Shown here: positions 10,103 to 20,961 of the stretch, piece by piece | How positions within the stretch are numbered: the stretch's first letter is position 1 | Layout of the letters: the number at the start of each line of letters is the position of its first letter | NCBI RefSeq assembly: GCF_023566315.1 | Contig: NZ_JAKNSU010000001.1 | DNA: 64,000 nt | Reading direction: 5' to 3' (one strand) | Origin: Edwardiiplasma whartonense | GTDB lineage: Bacteria; Bacillota_I; Bacilli_A; Mycoplasmatales; Mycoplasmataceae | The notes under the pieces: generated by a model | What the model was told of the DNA's origin: nothing | The model's input: only the letters and a program-made list of their open reading frames with translations | The model's database searches: none | Translations under genes and position numbers: made by a program

Positions 10103-10687
10103 TTAATAAACCATTCATACTTCAGAACCAGTTATAGCTGCAATTTCACCATAATAATTATTAGGGGTATTGTCAATATAAGCTCGATACTCTAAATCCA
10201 ACATAAGTTGTCTTTCATTGTTCTCTCATTTAAATCAGACCGTAGAACGAGCAGTAAGATATATTCTCATAGTTGATGATAATGTTATATCTTGTTTTTC
10301 ATATCAAGATCCTTGACCTGGTAAAATGCTACCAATTTTTCAAGTATCTTTTGTAAGTAAAAAAGTTTGGCCATTATATCCTCGATAAGCAACTTTTAAA
10401 CCAGGAACTTCAAATCCTTCAAATAGTGATGTTAACTCTGGAAATTCATGAACTCCTGAAATAGCAGTTACATTAATACCGTAAATTCCAAAAGCAGCAT
10501 ACTCGTGTGGTTTAACAGTTTTTCTAGCAGACTGTTCTTGAAATCTTCAGATGTAATCATAATCAGTTTGATTAACATTGATAGTTTCTTGTTTGTTTTG
10601 CTCTGATGAAGTTATTGATGTTGCTATGTTTCCAACTGCCGTACCTCCAAAGATAATTAATCCAATTGTCATTAAGAATTTTTTCAT
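10103..10687 (-). CDS. Secreted protein, unknown function
   Basis: 194 residues with an N-terminal signal sequence (MKKFLMTIGLIIFGGTAVG) lacking a lipobox Cys. The mature part is rich in aromatic residues and beta strands, including five Trp encoded by TGA. AAGGAAAATATAAATT precedes the ATG. I do not recognise a domain. It sits between the CRISPR array and an orphan CRISPR repeat, so it may have been inserted into the old end of the array. Confidence 0.6.
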
Positions 10688-11022
10688 AATTTATATTTTC
10701 CTTTCCTATCGATTAGTATAGTATCATAGTTTATTTTAAAATAATATGACCAATTACTACTTTCAATTTAATGAACCTTGTTTGTTTGGAATTTTTTTAT
10801 CAAGAGATATTACACTAGTGAAAAATGTTTTATTCTTAAAATAAAAATCCAATGATATATGCCATTAGATTTATGATTACAACTTTAAGTTTTTCTAAAT
10901 TAATTTTAATAAAATAAAACTAGAGAAACAGTAATCAGTACTAACACACGCATAGTCTGGCTTTCAATAAGAACCAAATGCAATTTTATATGCTAAACGC
11001 ATCATTAAATTACCAGATTGAT
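10688..11022. other. 335-nt gap before the CRISPR array
   Basis: AT-rich. It holds the start region of the secreted protein gene (RBS and probable promoter around 10690-10760) and no convincing gene. A 36-codon open frame on the minus strand (11005-10895) lacks a ribosome binding site. No further repeat remnant was seen. Confidence 0.5.
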
Positions 11023-11717
11023 GTTTTACTACACAAAGATTTTACAGGAGACCGAGACAGTTGGTTAATTGTTATTGCTGTTGCTTTTGTTTTACTACAC
11101 AAAAATTTTACAGGGGGCCGAAACTGAAGTACTGGAATAGTAAGCAAATTATTCGTTTTACTACACAAAGATTTTACAGGAGACCGAGACAGTTGGTTAA
11201 TTGTTATTGCTGTTGCTTTTGTTTTACTACACAAAGATTTTACAGGAGACCGAGACATAAGGAGGAGTTTCTGAATCGAAACTTTTGTTTTACTACACAA
11301 AGATTTTACAGGAGACCGAGACATAAGGAGGAGTTTCTGAATCGAAACTTTTGTTTTACTACACAAAGATTTTACAGGAGACCGAGACCTGGCGTGGTAA
11401 TACTCATTGCTTGAATCTGTTTTACTACACAAAAATTTTACAGGGGGCCGAAACATTGACCTACCATTCGATATCTTTTATCAGTTTTACTACACAAAAA
11501 TTTTACAGGGGGCCGAAACGGTTTAAGATTATTTAATGCAACTTTTAATGTTTTACTACACAAAAATTTTACAGGGGGCCGAAACTAACGATTTATTCAC
11601 AACAGTTGGCGACTAGTTTTACTACACAAAAATTTTACAGGGGGCCGAAACAGCGCGTGATTTTTTTTTTTACTCTTCTTCGTTTTACTACACAAAAATT
11701 TTACAGGGGGCCGAAAC
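11023..11717 (-). CRISPR. Type II-A CRISPR array, 11 repeats and 10 spacers
   Basis: 36-nt repeats start at 11023, 11089, 11155, 11221, 11287, 11353, 11419, 11484, 11550, 11616 and 11682. Spacers are 30 nt, except one of 29 (11455-11483). In the inferred minus-strand sense the repeat begins GTTTCGGCCCCCTG and ends GTGTAGTAAAAC. Five of the six leftmost repeats carry a variant (plus strand AAAGATTTTACAGGAGACCGAGAC... instead of the consensus); the second from the left is consensus. Two spacers are duplicated: 11059=11191 and 11257=11323. Sense is assigned from pairing with the tracrRNA. The leader-proximal end is therefore the right side, only 27 nt from the csn2 stop codon, so the array is probably transcribed with the cas operon or from a promoter inside csn2. 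Confidence 0.97.
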
Positions 11718-11744
11718 GTCAAATCAAGTATTTTAAGTAATTTT

Positions 11745-12707
11745 TTAAACTATTTGATAGTTTTTAATTGCAGTAAATAAAATTTCTTCGCTTTTATCGT
11801 TAAATAAAAGCATCTTTTCGTATTGGTAGTCATAAACGTTAAATTGTTGAACAATATTTTGAGAAACTTTGTTTAAAATTGGTTCAACATCTTGATCAAT
11901 GAATTTTTGAATATCTTCTAAATTATTATAGAATTCTGAAAAATCAAGCAGAAATTGCTCACCAAAGATAAAAACATCACTTAAGTTTTTATCATCAATT
12001 AACGGCATTTCACTAAGTACTAAAATCTTATAATCAATTTTATTAATCAAGCTCATTATCTTTGGTAAATCTTGATATTTAATTCCAGTAAAAGGATTGT
12101 CAAAAATCACTAAAGCTTGGTTATCCATGCAAGCAATGATGAAGTTTAATAATTTGAAATAGAGGTTATTTAAAAGTTCAAAAGTAATGTTATCTTCGGT
12201 TAGTCTTTCATCATTTTGGTTTAGCATTTCCAATTCTAAATAATCACTCAATACTTGTGCAATTGAACCAATTAAATTAGTTTTTAAAGACAAGTGGTAA
12301 TCACTTTTAATTTCTTTAAAAAGGTTATTTAATGATTCTAATTCATTTTCTAATTTAAAAGAGAATAGAAGACTTTCTAGTTCAATTAAGTTTTTGTTTT
12401 GATATTCCAAGGCTTGTAAAACTTCTTGAATTAAAGTTTTTACAATTGATTTTGAACCATCAAAGAAGTCTTTTTCAAAATCAATTAAGTTGGGAATATT
12501 AATTACTTTCAAATTTTTAAGGTTGTAAATCAAATCATTTTCTTCTCACTTGACCACAGCATCCTCAGGTATTTTTTTATTATTAAAGGTTAAGTTTAAG
12601 ACTTCTAATAAATCTTTACGTTCTAAATAATCTTTATTGAGAATGATCTTAGTTTTTGTTAAGTTAAACTTAACATAATTTAAGCGTTTATAGTTTTTAA
12701 TAATCAC
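11745..12707 (-). CDS. csn2: Csn2 (long form), type II-A spacer-acquisition protein
   Basis: The frame starts at a GTG whose G is the last base of the cas2 stop codon (TAGTG), which implies translational coupling. The 320-residue product is longer than the classical ~220-residue Csn2 and fits the long-Csn2 group seen in some type II-A loci. Csn2 forms a ring that binds DNA ends and works with Cas1, Cas2 and Cas9 in spacer integration. Visible elements are the Csn2 pattern LINKIDYKILVLSEMP near the C-terminal third and the helical N-terminal half. Assignment rests partly on position (fourth gene after cas9-cas1-cas2 and next to the array), since Csn2 is poorly conserved. Confidence 0.85.
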
Positions 12708-13030
12708 TACAAAATCACCATCCTTCTATCGTTTTGATCTTGTTCTTGTAAACTCTTATGCCCAACCATAATTTTGATTTTGGCATACTGTTTTTCTGTC
12801 ACTTGTAATGCACGTACATTACCAAGTGCTGGTAAATTTTTCTCTAACCTTCTAATGGTGTTATCAACCACATCTTGATTCAGGCACAACTTACTATAAA
12901 TTGATTGTTGCACCATCACATAACCTTCTTTTAATAAATACTTTCTGAACTTGGTATATTCTTTCACATAATGCTTCGAAGTCATTGGCAAATCATACAT
13001 TACTAATAAACGCATATATCTATAACTCAT
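12707..13030 (-). CDS. cas2: Cas2, CRISPR adaptation protein
   Basis: 107 residues, normal size for type II Cas2. The N-terminal ferredoxin-like strand MRLLVMYDLPM contains the conserved Asp after the first beta strand. It forms the Cas1-Cas2 integrase complex that inserts new spacers at the leader end. Its start overlaps the end of cas1 by 11 nt, and its stop overlaps the csn2 start, so it lies inside a tight operon. Confidence 0.95.
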   Translation of the reverse strand: MSYRYMRLLVMYDLPMTSKHYVKEYTKFRKYLLKEGYVMVQQSIYSKLCLNQDVVDNTIRRLEKNLPALGNVRALQVTEKQYAKIKIMVGHKSLQEQDQNDRRMVIL

Positions 13031-13925
13031 AATACTGAATATGTTCTAAGTAAGGAAAAACTAAATAATCCATTTCACCAGATTCCATATAATTAATCAC
13101 ATTATCAACATATCGATTAATTGCCGATGTCAGAAATACATCCTTACCATCAAAGTTAATTTGCACATTTAATAAATTCACTAACGCTTGTTTTTGTTCC
13201 TTACCAAAGTACTCTCATTCTTGGTAATTCTTATAAACAAAATCATCAATCACCGGACGGAAAGGTTCCATTAAATCATCAGCCAAGGCAAAAGCATCGT
13301 ACTGATTGGAGTGAAATAGACTAATTGATGGGTGTAAACCTTTAGATACAATTGTTCGACTAAATGCTGAACGAATCACTGTATAACCAAAGTTTAGAGC
13401 TGCATTAATAATATTGTCTTGACTGCGAGCAAATTCGTTACCAAATAGTTCGTTGAAATACACTTTTGCCGCATGTCCTTCCCGGTTACTAACATCACCT
13501 GGTTGAACCTCTTTAATATATCCTCTTAACATTTCTACTTTAATTGCACTTTTATTGTTCTCTTCTAAAATTTCTAGTTGACTCTCAATTTTTTGTTTAA
13601 CAATTTTTGCTCATAATTCTCGCTTAGTTTCTATCTTTCAGTTAATTTGCTCTTTAATGATTTTAAATTGTAAATGATGAGCATCAATTGGATTAAGAAC
13701 ACTTGTAGGCATTAAATCAACATCACAAAAGATAACCATAACTGAATTAATTGCGAGTTTATTTAATATCTGTGTTGTGACAATTGAGCGGTAATCTTGA
13801 AAGATTACACAATTTAAATCTGAAATTGGAAACTGACGCGGAATTTCGTTTTTAGTTACTACCAAACTATCTAAAAATAAAGAAACTTTATCTGCATTTT
13901 CAACAATGACTGTTTTTCAACTCAT
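13020..13925 (-). CDS. cas1: Cas1, CRISPR integrase
   Basis: 301 residues, typical for type II Cas1. The sequence begins MSWKTVIVENADKVSLFLDS. The metal-binding set is visible: Glu in REGHAAKVYFNELFG, His in KGLHPSISLFH and acidic residues in DAFALADDLMEPFRP. It integrates protospacers together with Cas2, Csn2 and Cas9. It lies directly downstream of the tracrRNA and overlaps cas2. Two TGA codons encode Trp early and in the middle. Confidence 0.97.
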
Positions 13926-13935
13926 TTTAAAAATA

Positions 13936-14018
13936 AAAAAATGGGATCGTTGCCAACCCCATGTTTACGACATAATGTCTTATTTCGACAGTCTGTAAAA
14001 TTTTTGTGTAGTAAAGTA
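13936..14018 (-). ncRNA. tracrRNA of the type II-A system
   Basis: Between cas1 and cas9 the minus strand carries an anti-repeat (CTACACAAAAATTTTACAG, 14011-13993), a bulge, then CGAAAT, which pairs with the GTTTCG at the 5' end of the minus-sense repeat. Small hairpins follow (GACA/TGTC near 13969-13979), and the end is a terminator-like stem ATGGG/CCCAT (13941-13962) running into seven T. A -10-like TATTAT/TATATT lies just upstream in the 3' end region of cas9. This layout fixes the sense strand of the array as minus. The exact 5' end is inferred. Confidence 0.85.
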
Positions 14019-14039
14019 AATATAATAATATCTACATTT

Positions 14040-17000
14040 TTATTCTAACGCATATTTTGATGATTTAACACCTAAAACGTCAAGATTTAGTAATTTAATG
14101 TCAACAAGTTTATTCATAAAAGCAAATGTACGATTGTCCTTTTCTTTGTTAAACTCTATATTCTTTTTATCACGCTTATTTCTATGTAAGTAATTGACTT
14201 CAATCCTATTTTTTCCGTTAGAACCTCCATTCGCTTTTCGAATTTGTCATTCATCATCGAATTCTTTATAAAGTATAGTATCACCTGGATAAATTTGTAA
14301 ATAAAGGTCGTAATTTTCATCTATTTTTAAATCAAATTTGCATTTATTATATCCACTCAGATTTTCAATTAGTTCTTTGTCATTTGCTTTTTTAAGCATA
14401 GAAGCATTCACAAAAAGAACCTTAAATTTTCCAGTTAATTTATTTTTGAAAATATCAATTCTAAAAGGTTTGAAACTTTCATAAACAACTTTGGTCTTTT
14501 CAGAATCAACACTTGGATATTTATGAGTAACATCTAAATAATTACCAATTCTATTTGAATAATACTTCAACACCTTCACTGGTCGAGTATTACTTTCTGG
14601 TTTCTCGCTTTGTTGCTTAGTAATTGCTTCTTTAAGGATATCTCGAACATAAACAAACGGATTTTTGATGACTATTTCTTTATCATCTTTATTTTTATAA
14701 GTTTTTTCCATATATTCATCATAAATTTTTTGTAAATAAGCAAAAGTTTTGGAATCAGATTGTTCCATCAAAGTTTTTACTTTTTTAGTTCCAAAAATAT
14801 CATTTATTTTTCCATCATCTTCAAATAATTTACATTTTTCAATCTTGGTTCAACTTTTATCATCGTTTTCATTTAATTTTCTATAAACATATAAAGTTTC
14901 GTTGGTTAACTGTTTATTTAAATTCTTGGAATTCATCCTAGAAAAACGATAATCAAAATTCATTATTTCTCCACGATGTTGTTTAAAACTGTTTTTCTTA
15001 GTTTCTAATCCTTCAAGAGTTAATTGTGCATTACTACGAATTCTTGGCGAAGAAGCGATTGCAATTGCATCAATAGCATGATGTCTTAAATCATCACGAT
15101 CTTTTGGTCCCAAATCAAAGTATTCTTTTTTAATATAATCAGTATAACGACCGTTAATAGCTTGAATTTTAAAGGGTTGGTTAGTCTCTTTAACATAATG
15201 ATCTAAATAAGCCTTAACCTCTGAAGTTGCATAACGAGTGTCATTCAAATTACGGTTAATAAAATCTCTGCGATTATCAGGATTGCTGTAATCCTTTTCA
15301 TCTAAAAGATTTTCAATCTTAGTTCTAAAGTAGCGTGATTTCCCCTCATCATACAGTCTTTTTTTTACAAATTCTTGAAATTCAGACCAGTTCATTTTTG
15401 TAGTCTTTGATGAGAAATAACCATAAGGAGTATCTTGTCCCTTAACATGGTTTTCATTACTATGGACTAAAACTAAATTATCCATTGAACTAGTATAAGA
15501 AATTGATTCAGGAATAATGTGATCAATTTCAGTATAACTTGGATTATCAACCACTTCCATCACATCTAAAGTTTCACCACAATAAGCACACATTTGGTGT
15601 TGTTCAAGATACAAACGCGCTTTCTTCGCTGCCTTACCCCTTAAATCACGACCCTCAAAACAATCGCTAATACGTTTATTTGTTTCTTCATTTTTGTTTT
15701 GCATCTCATTAATATGCTTTTTCAAATCATCACTATTCTTTTCACGAGCTAACTCAATCACAATATTACTAATTTCATAATCACAATAACGTCTTTGAAT
15801 TTCTTTTAAGACTTTTAGTGACTGAATAAAAGCACGTTTAACGACTGGGGAAATATACATTTCGTTAATTTGACTTGCTGAAACCGGAACATACTTAGTA
15901 TTTTCAAATTGAATCTTATATTCTGGTTTAATCCCTTTTTCATGGAACAAAGTAATTCCTTGCTTGGGTTCTACTAACATTTCACCCAAAACTTTCTCAA
16001 TCGTACTATTACTTAAAGCGTGAGAACCAGAGAACTTGATGTGAGATAAACATTTGCTTGTCACTTCAACATCATTTATTTTCAAAACATCCTGGTTTTT
16101 CTCAATCAATTCCTTTAACTGTTCTTGCCGTTTTTCAACTGATTGATATTTTGTAAAAATTTCACTCATTGCATCCAAGATATTATTATTAGAATATTTT
16201 AATCAATGAGTTGGTAAAGTGTTTTGGGTGAGTTTTTTATAAATTTCATTCAAAACCTTAAACTCTGTAAAAATTGGATTTCCCTTCTTATCGATTCGAT
16301 AACCAGTAATCAAAATATCCTTATCTAAACTTAGAACCGTTCTTAAACGACTAAGAGTTAAATTGGTTGGTTTTTTGCTCTCATTGTAAATTGATACAAT
16401 AACCTTTTCTTTTTCTTCCTTTGTCAATTTTGAACTATCACGATGCACAGGATCAATAATTGATAAACCATTTAAATCATTTAATAGGTTAAACAATGAA
16501 GCATAAATACCGTCTCTTGGTGCACGAATTTGAGTTTTGTCATAGGTATCGAATCCAATTAAGTTTTCATAAAATTTCTTTTCGTCACGATTCCATCCAA
16601 AAGGAGAGGGATAATTGGGGCCTTCATAATAATGTCGTTTTCGGTTAAAAACCTCCAAGAAGTCAGCTTTTAAATTCGTATCCAAATTAGTTAATTCTTC
16701 TTGTTTAGCAAAGATTGCCTTTAACTCTTTTTCATACATTTCATGAGTAATATCTTTGTTCTTAGTACCGACAATCTTTCCTTCCTTAGCTAAATTATCA
16801 AGTTGAATTTCACAAGCAAAACGATTATCTTTTTCAACTGCGTTTTCTGTTTTAATTTCTGCATCTTTCTTGTCACTTTTTTCAGCTTCTTCAATTTGGT
16901 CATCTAATCAACTAAAAGTTCCTCTTCGCTTCATCATACTATAAAGAATCGTCATTAATTCTTCTTTGCTAACAACTTCACTTAAAGCATCTTTTCTTAG

Positions 17001-17294
17001 TTGGTAAACATCTTTTTGACTACCAATTTGTAAATCAAAGAAATCCTCTCTTTTTTCAAGTAAACCATGTTTAACAAATAAATCTAATAAGTCCTTACGA
17101 CGTAATTTATCCCTACGGTTCATTCTCCGACTTGAACGTTTTTCTCTTCGTGATTGATTATTTTCTGAATCAGCCTCAACAAAAATTCGACTTCCTGCAT
17201 CAATAATTTCAAATTCATCAGCACCAACAATTGCCCAACCGACCGACGAAATTCCAATATCCAAACCAATATTTACTTTTTTCTTTTCGTTCAT
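14040..17294 (-). CDS. cas9: Cas9, RNA-guided DNA endonuclease (about 1084 aa)
   Basis: The frame is open across many TGA=Trp codons. The second ATG (17294) is chosen because AGAAGG lies 7 nt before it; an upstream ATG would add nine residues. RuvC-I is visible as NIGLDIGISSVGW (Asp12), followed by the Arg-rich bridge helix (SRREKRSSRRMNRRDKLRRK). The HNH domain has YTEIDHIIP with His592, and the catalytic Asn is at 615 (HSNEN); a Cys pair MCAYCGE precedes it. RuvC-III is HHAIDAIAIA with Asp742. All catalytic residues are intact, so an active enzyme is expected. Length is in the compact (SaCas9-like) class. Followed by tracrRNA, cas1, cas2, csn2 and the array on the same strand. Confidence 0.98.
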
Positions 17295-17404
17295 GAAAAG
17301 ACCTTCTCTCTCTATTTCCACTTCTTAAAATTTATTCTAACGATGAATACAAAAAATAACAGAGAAAAAATTGAATTTACTAACTTTTTATCTGCTTTGG
17401 CAAA

Positions 17405-17433
17405 AAGAAAAACCACTTTAAATGGTTTTTCTT
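17405..17433 (-). terminator. Terminator at the end of purB
   Basis: 11-bp stem AAGAAAAACCA / TGGTTTTTCTT with a 7-nt loop, overlapping the purB stop codon. It separates the purine operon from the cas9 promoter region (17295-17400). Confidence 0.75.
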
Positions 17434-18724
17434 AATCAGTAATCTTTTCATAAATCTGATCAACATTTCTTAAAAAGTAATCTAAGTTAAAAATTTGATC
17501 AAGTTCAGTTGATTCAAGATATTTTTCAATCCCTTCATCAATTAACACCTGTTTAAAGTCAAGATTTTCTTTCAAACAAAGCATGGTACATTTTTGAATA
17601 AAGTCATAGACCTCTTCGCGAGAGTGATTAGTATGAATTAAGATGTAAGTCATTAAAGGTTGTGAATAAAAAACATTATTTGCAATCTTAATGTGCTTTA
17701 GCATTTGTTCTTGATCAATCACAAGATCATTTAGAACATTAGTCATTCTTTGAATCAAATAAGAAACTAAATGGAAAGTATCTGGGAGGATAACTCGTTC
17801 ATTTGAAGAATGAGAAATATCACGCTCATGTCATAAAACATTATTTTCCAAACCAGGAATAACATAACTTCTTAACATTCGACTTAATCCAGTAATGTTT
17901 TCTGAACTAATCGGATTCTTTTTATGAGGCATTGAAGAAGAACCTTTTTGATTAACACTAAATCCTTCCATGATTTCTTTAACTTCACTACGTTGTAATA
18001 AGCGGATTTCTGTGGCCATCTTTTCAAAGGTGGTAGAAAGGTTAGCAAACACTAAGTATAAAGAAGCTAAACGGTCGCGTTGACTAACTTGGGTAGAAAG
18101 GCGATCTCGAGGCATTCCTAGTTGTTTAGCAACATCCTCTTCAATAGCAATTTCTAAATTAGCGTAATTACCCATTGACCCAGAAATCTTGGTCACACAA
18201 ACATCATTGATTGCTAATTCTAAACGTTTTTCTTGACGTTTTAGCTCTTCTAATCACAATAAGAACTTCAATCCTAATGATGTTGGTTCTCCATACATTC
18301 CGTGGGTGCGGCCCATAATCAAGGTATGTTTATGGGTTTGTGATAGTTCATTCAACCTTGCTTTTAAACCAGTTAAATATTCTTGAACTAAGTTTATTGA
18401 CTCTTTAATCAAATAGTTTTGCGCTGTATCAACAATATCAGTAGAAGTAATTCCTAAGTGAATTCATTTACTTTCTTCACCCAACGATTCACTCAACATT
18501 CTGCTAAATGCGACCACGTCATGTTTAGTTTCTTGTTCTAACTCTAACATCCTTGTTTTATCAACCTTGATTTTTTGTTTAATCAAAGCCAAATCTTGTT
18601 CAGGAACAATCCCCAACTTGGTTCATCCTTGAACAACCAATACTTCAATCTTGGTTCAAATTTCGAGTTTATGATCATCATTTCAAATTGCTTTGATTGG
18701 TTTAACTTCATATCGTTCAATCAT
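17432..18724 (-). CDS. purB: Adenylosuccinate lyase
   Basis: 430 residues. It carries the fumarase/aspartase-superfamily signature SSSMPHKKNP, with the catalytic Ser in the flexible loop, and the upstream TSTDIVDTAQ and GRTHGMYGEPTS segments with the general acid/base His. It converts adenylosuccinate to AMP plus fumarate. Its start lies only 2 nt after the purA stop, with GGAGG within the purA end, so the two form an operon for making AMP from IMP, which in mollicutes comes from salvage. Confidence 0.97.
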
Positions 18725-18726
18725 CT

Positions 18727-20031
18727 TTAACCTCCAAACTTATCTAATAAATTAATTGTCTGTTTGCGGTCAGGACCAACAGAAAAACCTTGAATCGGGA
18801 CATTACATAACTCTGAAATCCGGTTAATATAGTTTTTCGCATTAACAGGAAGTTCTTCTCAACTAGTCACTTTGGTAATATCGGTTTTTCAGCCTGGTAA
18901 TTCTTCATAGACCGGGGTGCATTTTTCATACTCGGTATTTGATGCCAGAATTGTATTAATCACTTTGTCTTGATAGTTATAACCAGTACAGATTTTAATC
19001 GTCTCTTCACTATCTAAAACGTCGAGAAGAGTAATAAATAAAGTATCAAGTCCTCCAGTACGAATTGAGTAGTTCATAGCAACCGCATCAAACCATCCCA
19101 ACCGACGGGGGCGTCCAGTATTTGAACCATACTCGTGCCCACGTTCTCTTAACCGATTACCAGTTTCATCTAATAGTTCAGTCGGCATTCCCCCAGTTCC
19201 TACCCGAGTATCATAAGCTTTCGCTACCCCAATAACTTTATTAATTAGTTTATTGTGAATTCCTACCCCAATACTAACATTGTTCGCTGTAGTATTAGAG
19301 CTGGTAACAAATGGGTAAGTGCCATGGTCAAGATCTAATAAAACTCCTTGTGCTCCTTCAAATAAAACCATTTTTTGAGCCCGGATTGCGTGATCTAAAA
19401 ATTCCCCACAATCAATAATGCGGTCTTTAATTGCTTCATACTGGTTAATTGCTTCTTGATAAATTGTTGCAAAATCAACTGCTTTACCTTGATAAATCGT
19501 AGTAATTAATTGGTTATGATATTCCACTTGTTCTTGAAGTAACTCTTTAAAGTTAGATTCTTGAAAATCACAAAGACGAAGACCACATCTTGAGGCTTTA
19601 TCAGCATAAGTAGGACCAATACCGCGCTTGGTCGTACCAATCTTTCGGTTAGCACGAACCTCTTCTTGTAAGGCATCAATTTCTTCATTGTACTTAAAAA
19701 TAACATGAGCACGATCAGAAATAAATAAGTTTTTGGTATCAATGCCTGCATCTTGTAAAATCTTCATTTCACTATTTAATTTAGTTAAATTAACTACACA
19801 CCCATTGCCAATAATATTGATTACTTTGGGATTCAAAATTCCTGAAGGAACAATGGTTACTTTGTATTTCTTTCCTTCATTTCAAATAATGTGACCAGCA
19901 TTATCTCCTCCCGCAAAACGAACAACCAGATCAGCATCTTGAGCATAATAATCAGTAATTTTTCCTTTACCTTCGTCCCCTCATTGAGAACCAACCACCA
20001 CCAGGGTTTTATATTCTTGGCTATTTAACAT
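18727..20031 (-). CDS. purA: Adenylosuccinate synthetase
   Basis: 434 residues. The N-terminal GTP loop VGSQWGDEGKGKITD, the IMP/Asp-binding Arg residues in GTTKRGIGPTYADKASR, and GRPRRLGWFDAVA are all recognisable. It joins IMP and aspartate using GTP to give adenylosuccinate, the substrate of PurB. First gene of the purA-purB operon. The start has AAGGAGC upstream, and a 160-nt leader separates it from a good promoter. Confidence 0.97.
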
Positions 20032-20192
20032 TAAAAGCTCCTTATCAATAAAAACAACACCACTATTCAATGTTATTTCAGAAAACTCACTAACCAAACA
20101 ATGCTAGTAGAACTCATAATCTAGGATTAATACTTGGTAAAATCCTAACCTCTTTATTCGATGAGATAGTTTTCTTTTTATCTATTTAATAC
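20032..20192 (-). promoter_or_regulatory. Long structured 5' leader of purA-purB
   Basis: Between the inferred transcription start (about 20192) and the purA ATG, the minus strand can form nested pairings: an outer CTCAT/ATGAG and an inner TAGGATT/AATCCTA with an 11-nt loop, all within 20115-20167. It does not show the conserved core of the classical purine riboswitch. A riboswitch-like or attenuator role is inference. Confidence 0.35.
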
Positions 20193-20198
20193 TTTTTA

Positions 20199-20226
20199 AT
20201 TATATCTAAAAGTTAGTCAGAAACAA
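20199..20226 (-). promoter_or_regulatory. Promoter of purA-purB
   Basis: On the minus strand, TTGTTT (20226-20221), 16-nt spacer, TATAAT (20204-20199). Confidence 0.7.
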
Positions 20227-20232
20227 AAACCC

Positions 20233-20264
20233 AACCATTCAAGTTTAAAGATCCTTGACTGGTT
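20233..20264. promoter_or_regulatory. Palindromic element between divergent purA and azoR promoters
   Basis: Inverted repeat AACCA-tt-CAAG, 10-nt loop, CTTG-ac-TGGTT. It lies just upstream of the purA -35 box and near the azoR -10 (TATAAT, 20287-20292). It could be an operator or a hairpin that shields the two transcripts from each other. Confidence 0.4.
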
Positions 20265-20316
20265 CATTTTAAGAAAATACTTAATGATATAATTAGAACG
20301 AAAGTAGGTGAATAAT

Positions 20317-20913
20317 ATGAGTAAAGTATTAGTCATTAGTGTTAGTGTTAGTGCTAAAGAAAAATCTTATTCGTTGGCATTACTTGACCGTTTTTTAAAA
20401 CACTATCAAGCAAAAAACCCTAGTGATGAAATTATTAAATTAGATTTAAATCAAGTAAGTATTGCGCAAAAAACATTAAATGTTGAAAACCAAGCTACCT
20501 TTTGGGATGAAGAAACTAAAGAATATATTAACCAGTTGAAGACAGTTGATAAACTGGTAATTGCTTCACCAATGCACAACTTTAACATTCCTGCAATGAT
20601 GAAAAACTACTTAGATCACGTTTTATTAGCTAATGAAACTTTTTCTTATAAGTACAGTGAAAAAGGTGATGCCAAAGGTTTATTACCAGACTTAACTGTG
20701 CAAATCTTAACTACTCAAGGCGCTCCTTATGGGTGATATCGCTGAGGCAATCATACCGATTATTTATGAGGAACTTGAGATTTTGTTGGGGCAAAGGTGA
20801 AAGAACCAATTTTGGTTGCAGGAACTAAAACTAAGCCTTATAGTCAGTTAGAACCAAGTAAAGTAATTGATGAATTCGATGCCAGAATTAAAGTTGCAGC
20901 AGAAGAATTTTAA
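20317..20913 (+). CDS. azoR: FMN-dependent NADH-azoreductase
   Basis: 198 residues of flavodoxin-like fold. The motif SPMHNFNIPAMMKNYLDHVL binds FMN phosphate and is diagnostic for the AzoR/AcpD family; TTQGAPYGW forms the second flavin loop. It is a homodimeric quinone/azo reductase probably used against quinone or thiol stress. The ATG at 20317 has AGTAGGTG 6-7 nt upstream; a GTG at 20308 overlaps that site and is less likely. Four TGA=Trp codons. Confidence 0.92.
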
Positions 20914-20919
20914 TAACAA

Positions 20920-20948
20920 AAAAAGACTAAGTTAGACTTAGTCTTTTT
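20920..20948. terminator. Bidirectional terminator
   Basis: 13-bp stem AAAAAGACTAAGT / ACTTAGTCTTTTT, 3-nt loop, between convergent azoR and arcC. Confidence 0.85.
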
Positions 20949-20961
20949 CTTATTTTAACTT

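Noticed and set aside
9968..10195. Plus-strand 75-codon ORF
   Set aside because: It is antisense to the secreted-protein gene and runs through the orphan repeat; no proper start signal.
10895..11005. Minus-strand 36-codon ORF before the array
   Set aside because: No ribosome binding site and no recognisable domain; could be a decayed fragment, but not supportable.
11010..11536. Open reading frames of up to 148 codons across the CRISPR array on both strands
   Set aside because: Their sequence is just the translated 36-nt repeat and spacers; no ribosome binding sites.
13985..14060. tracrRNA read on the plus strand
   Set aside because: The anti-repeat would run into antisense cas9 without hairpins or terminator; the minus strand has all expected parts.
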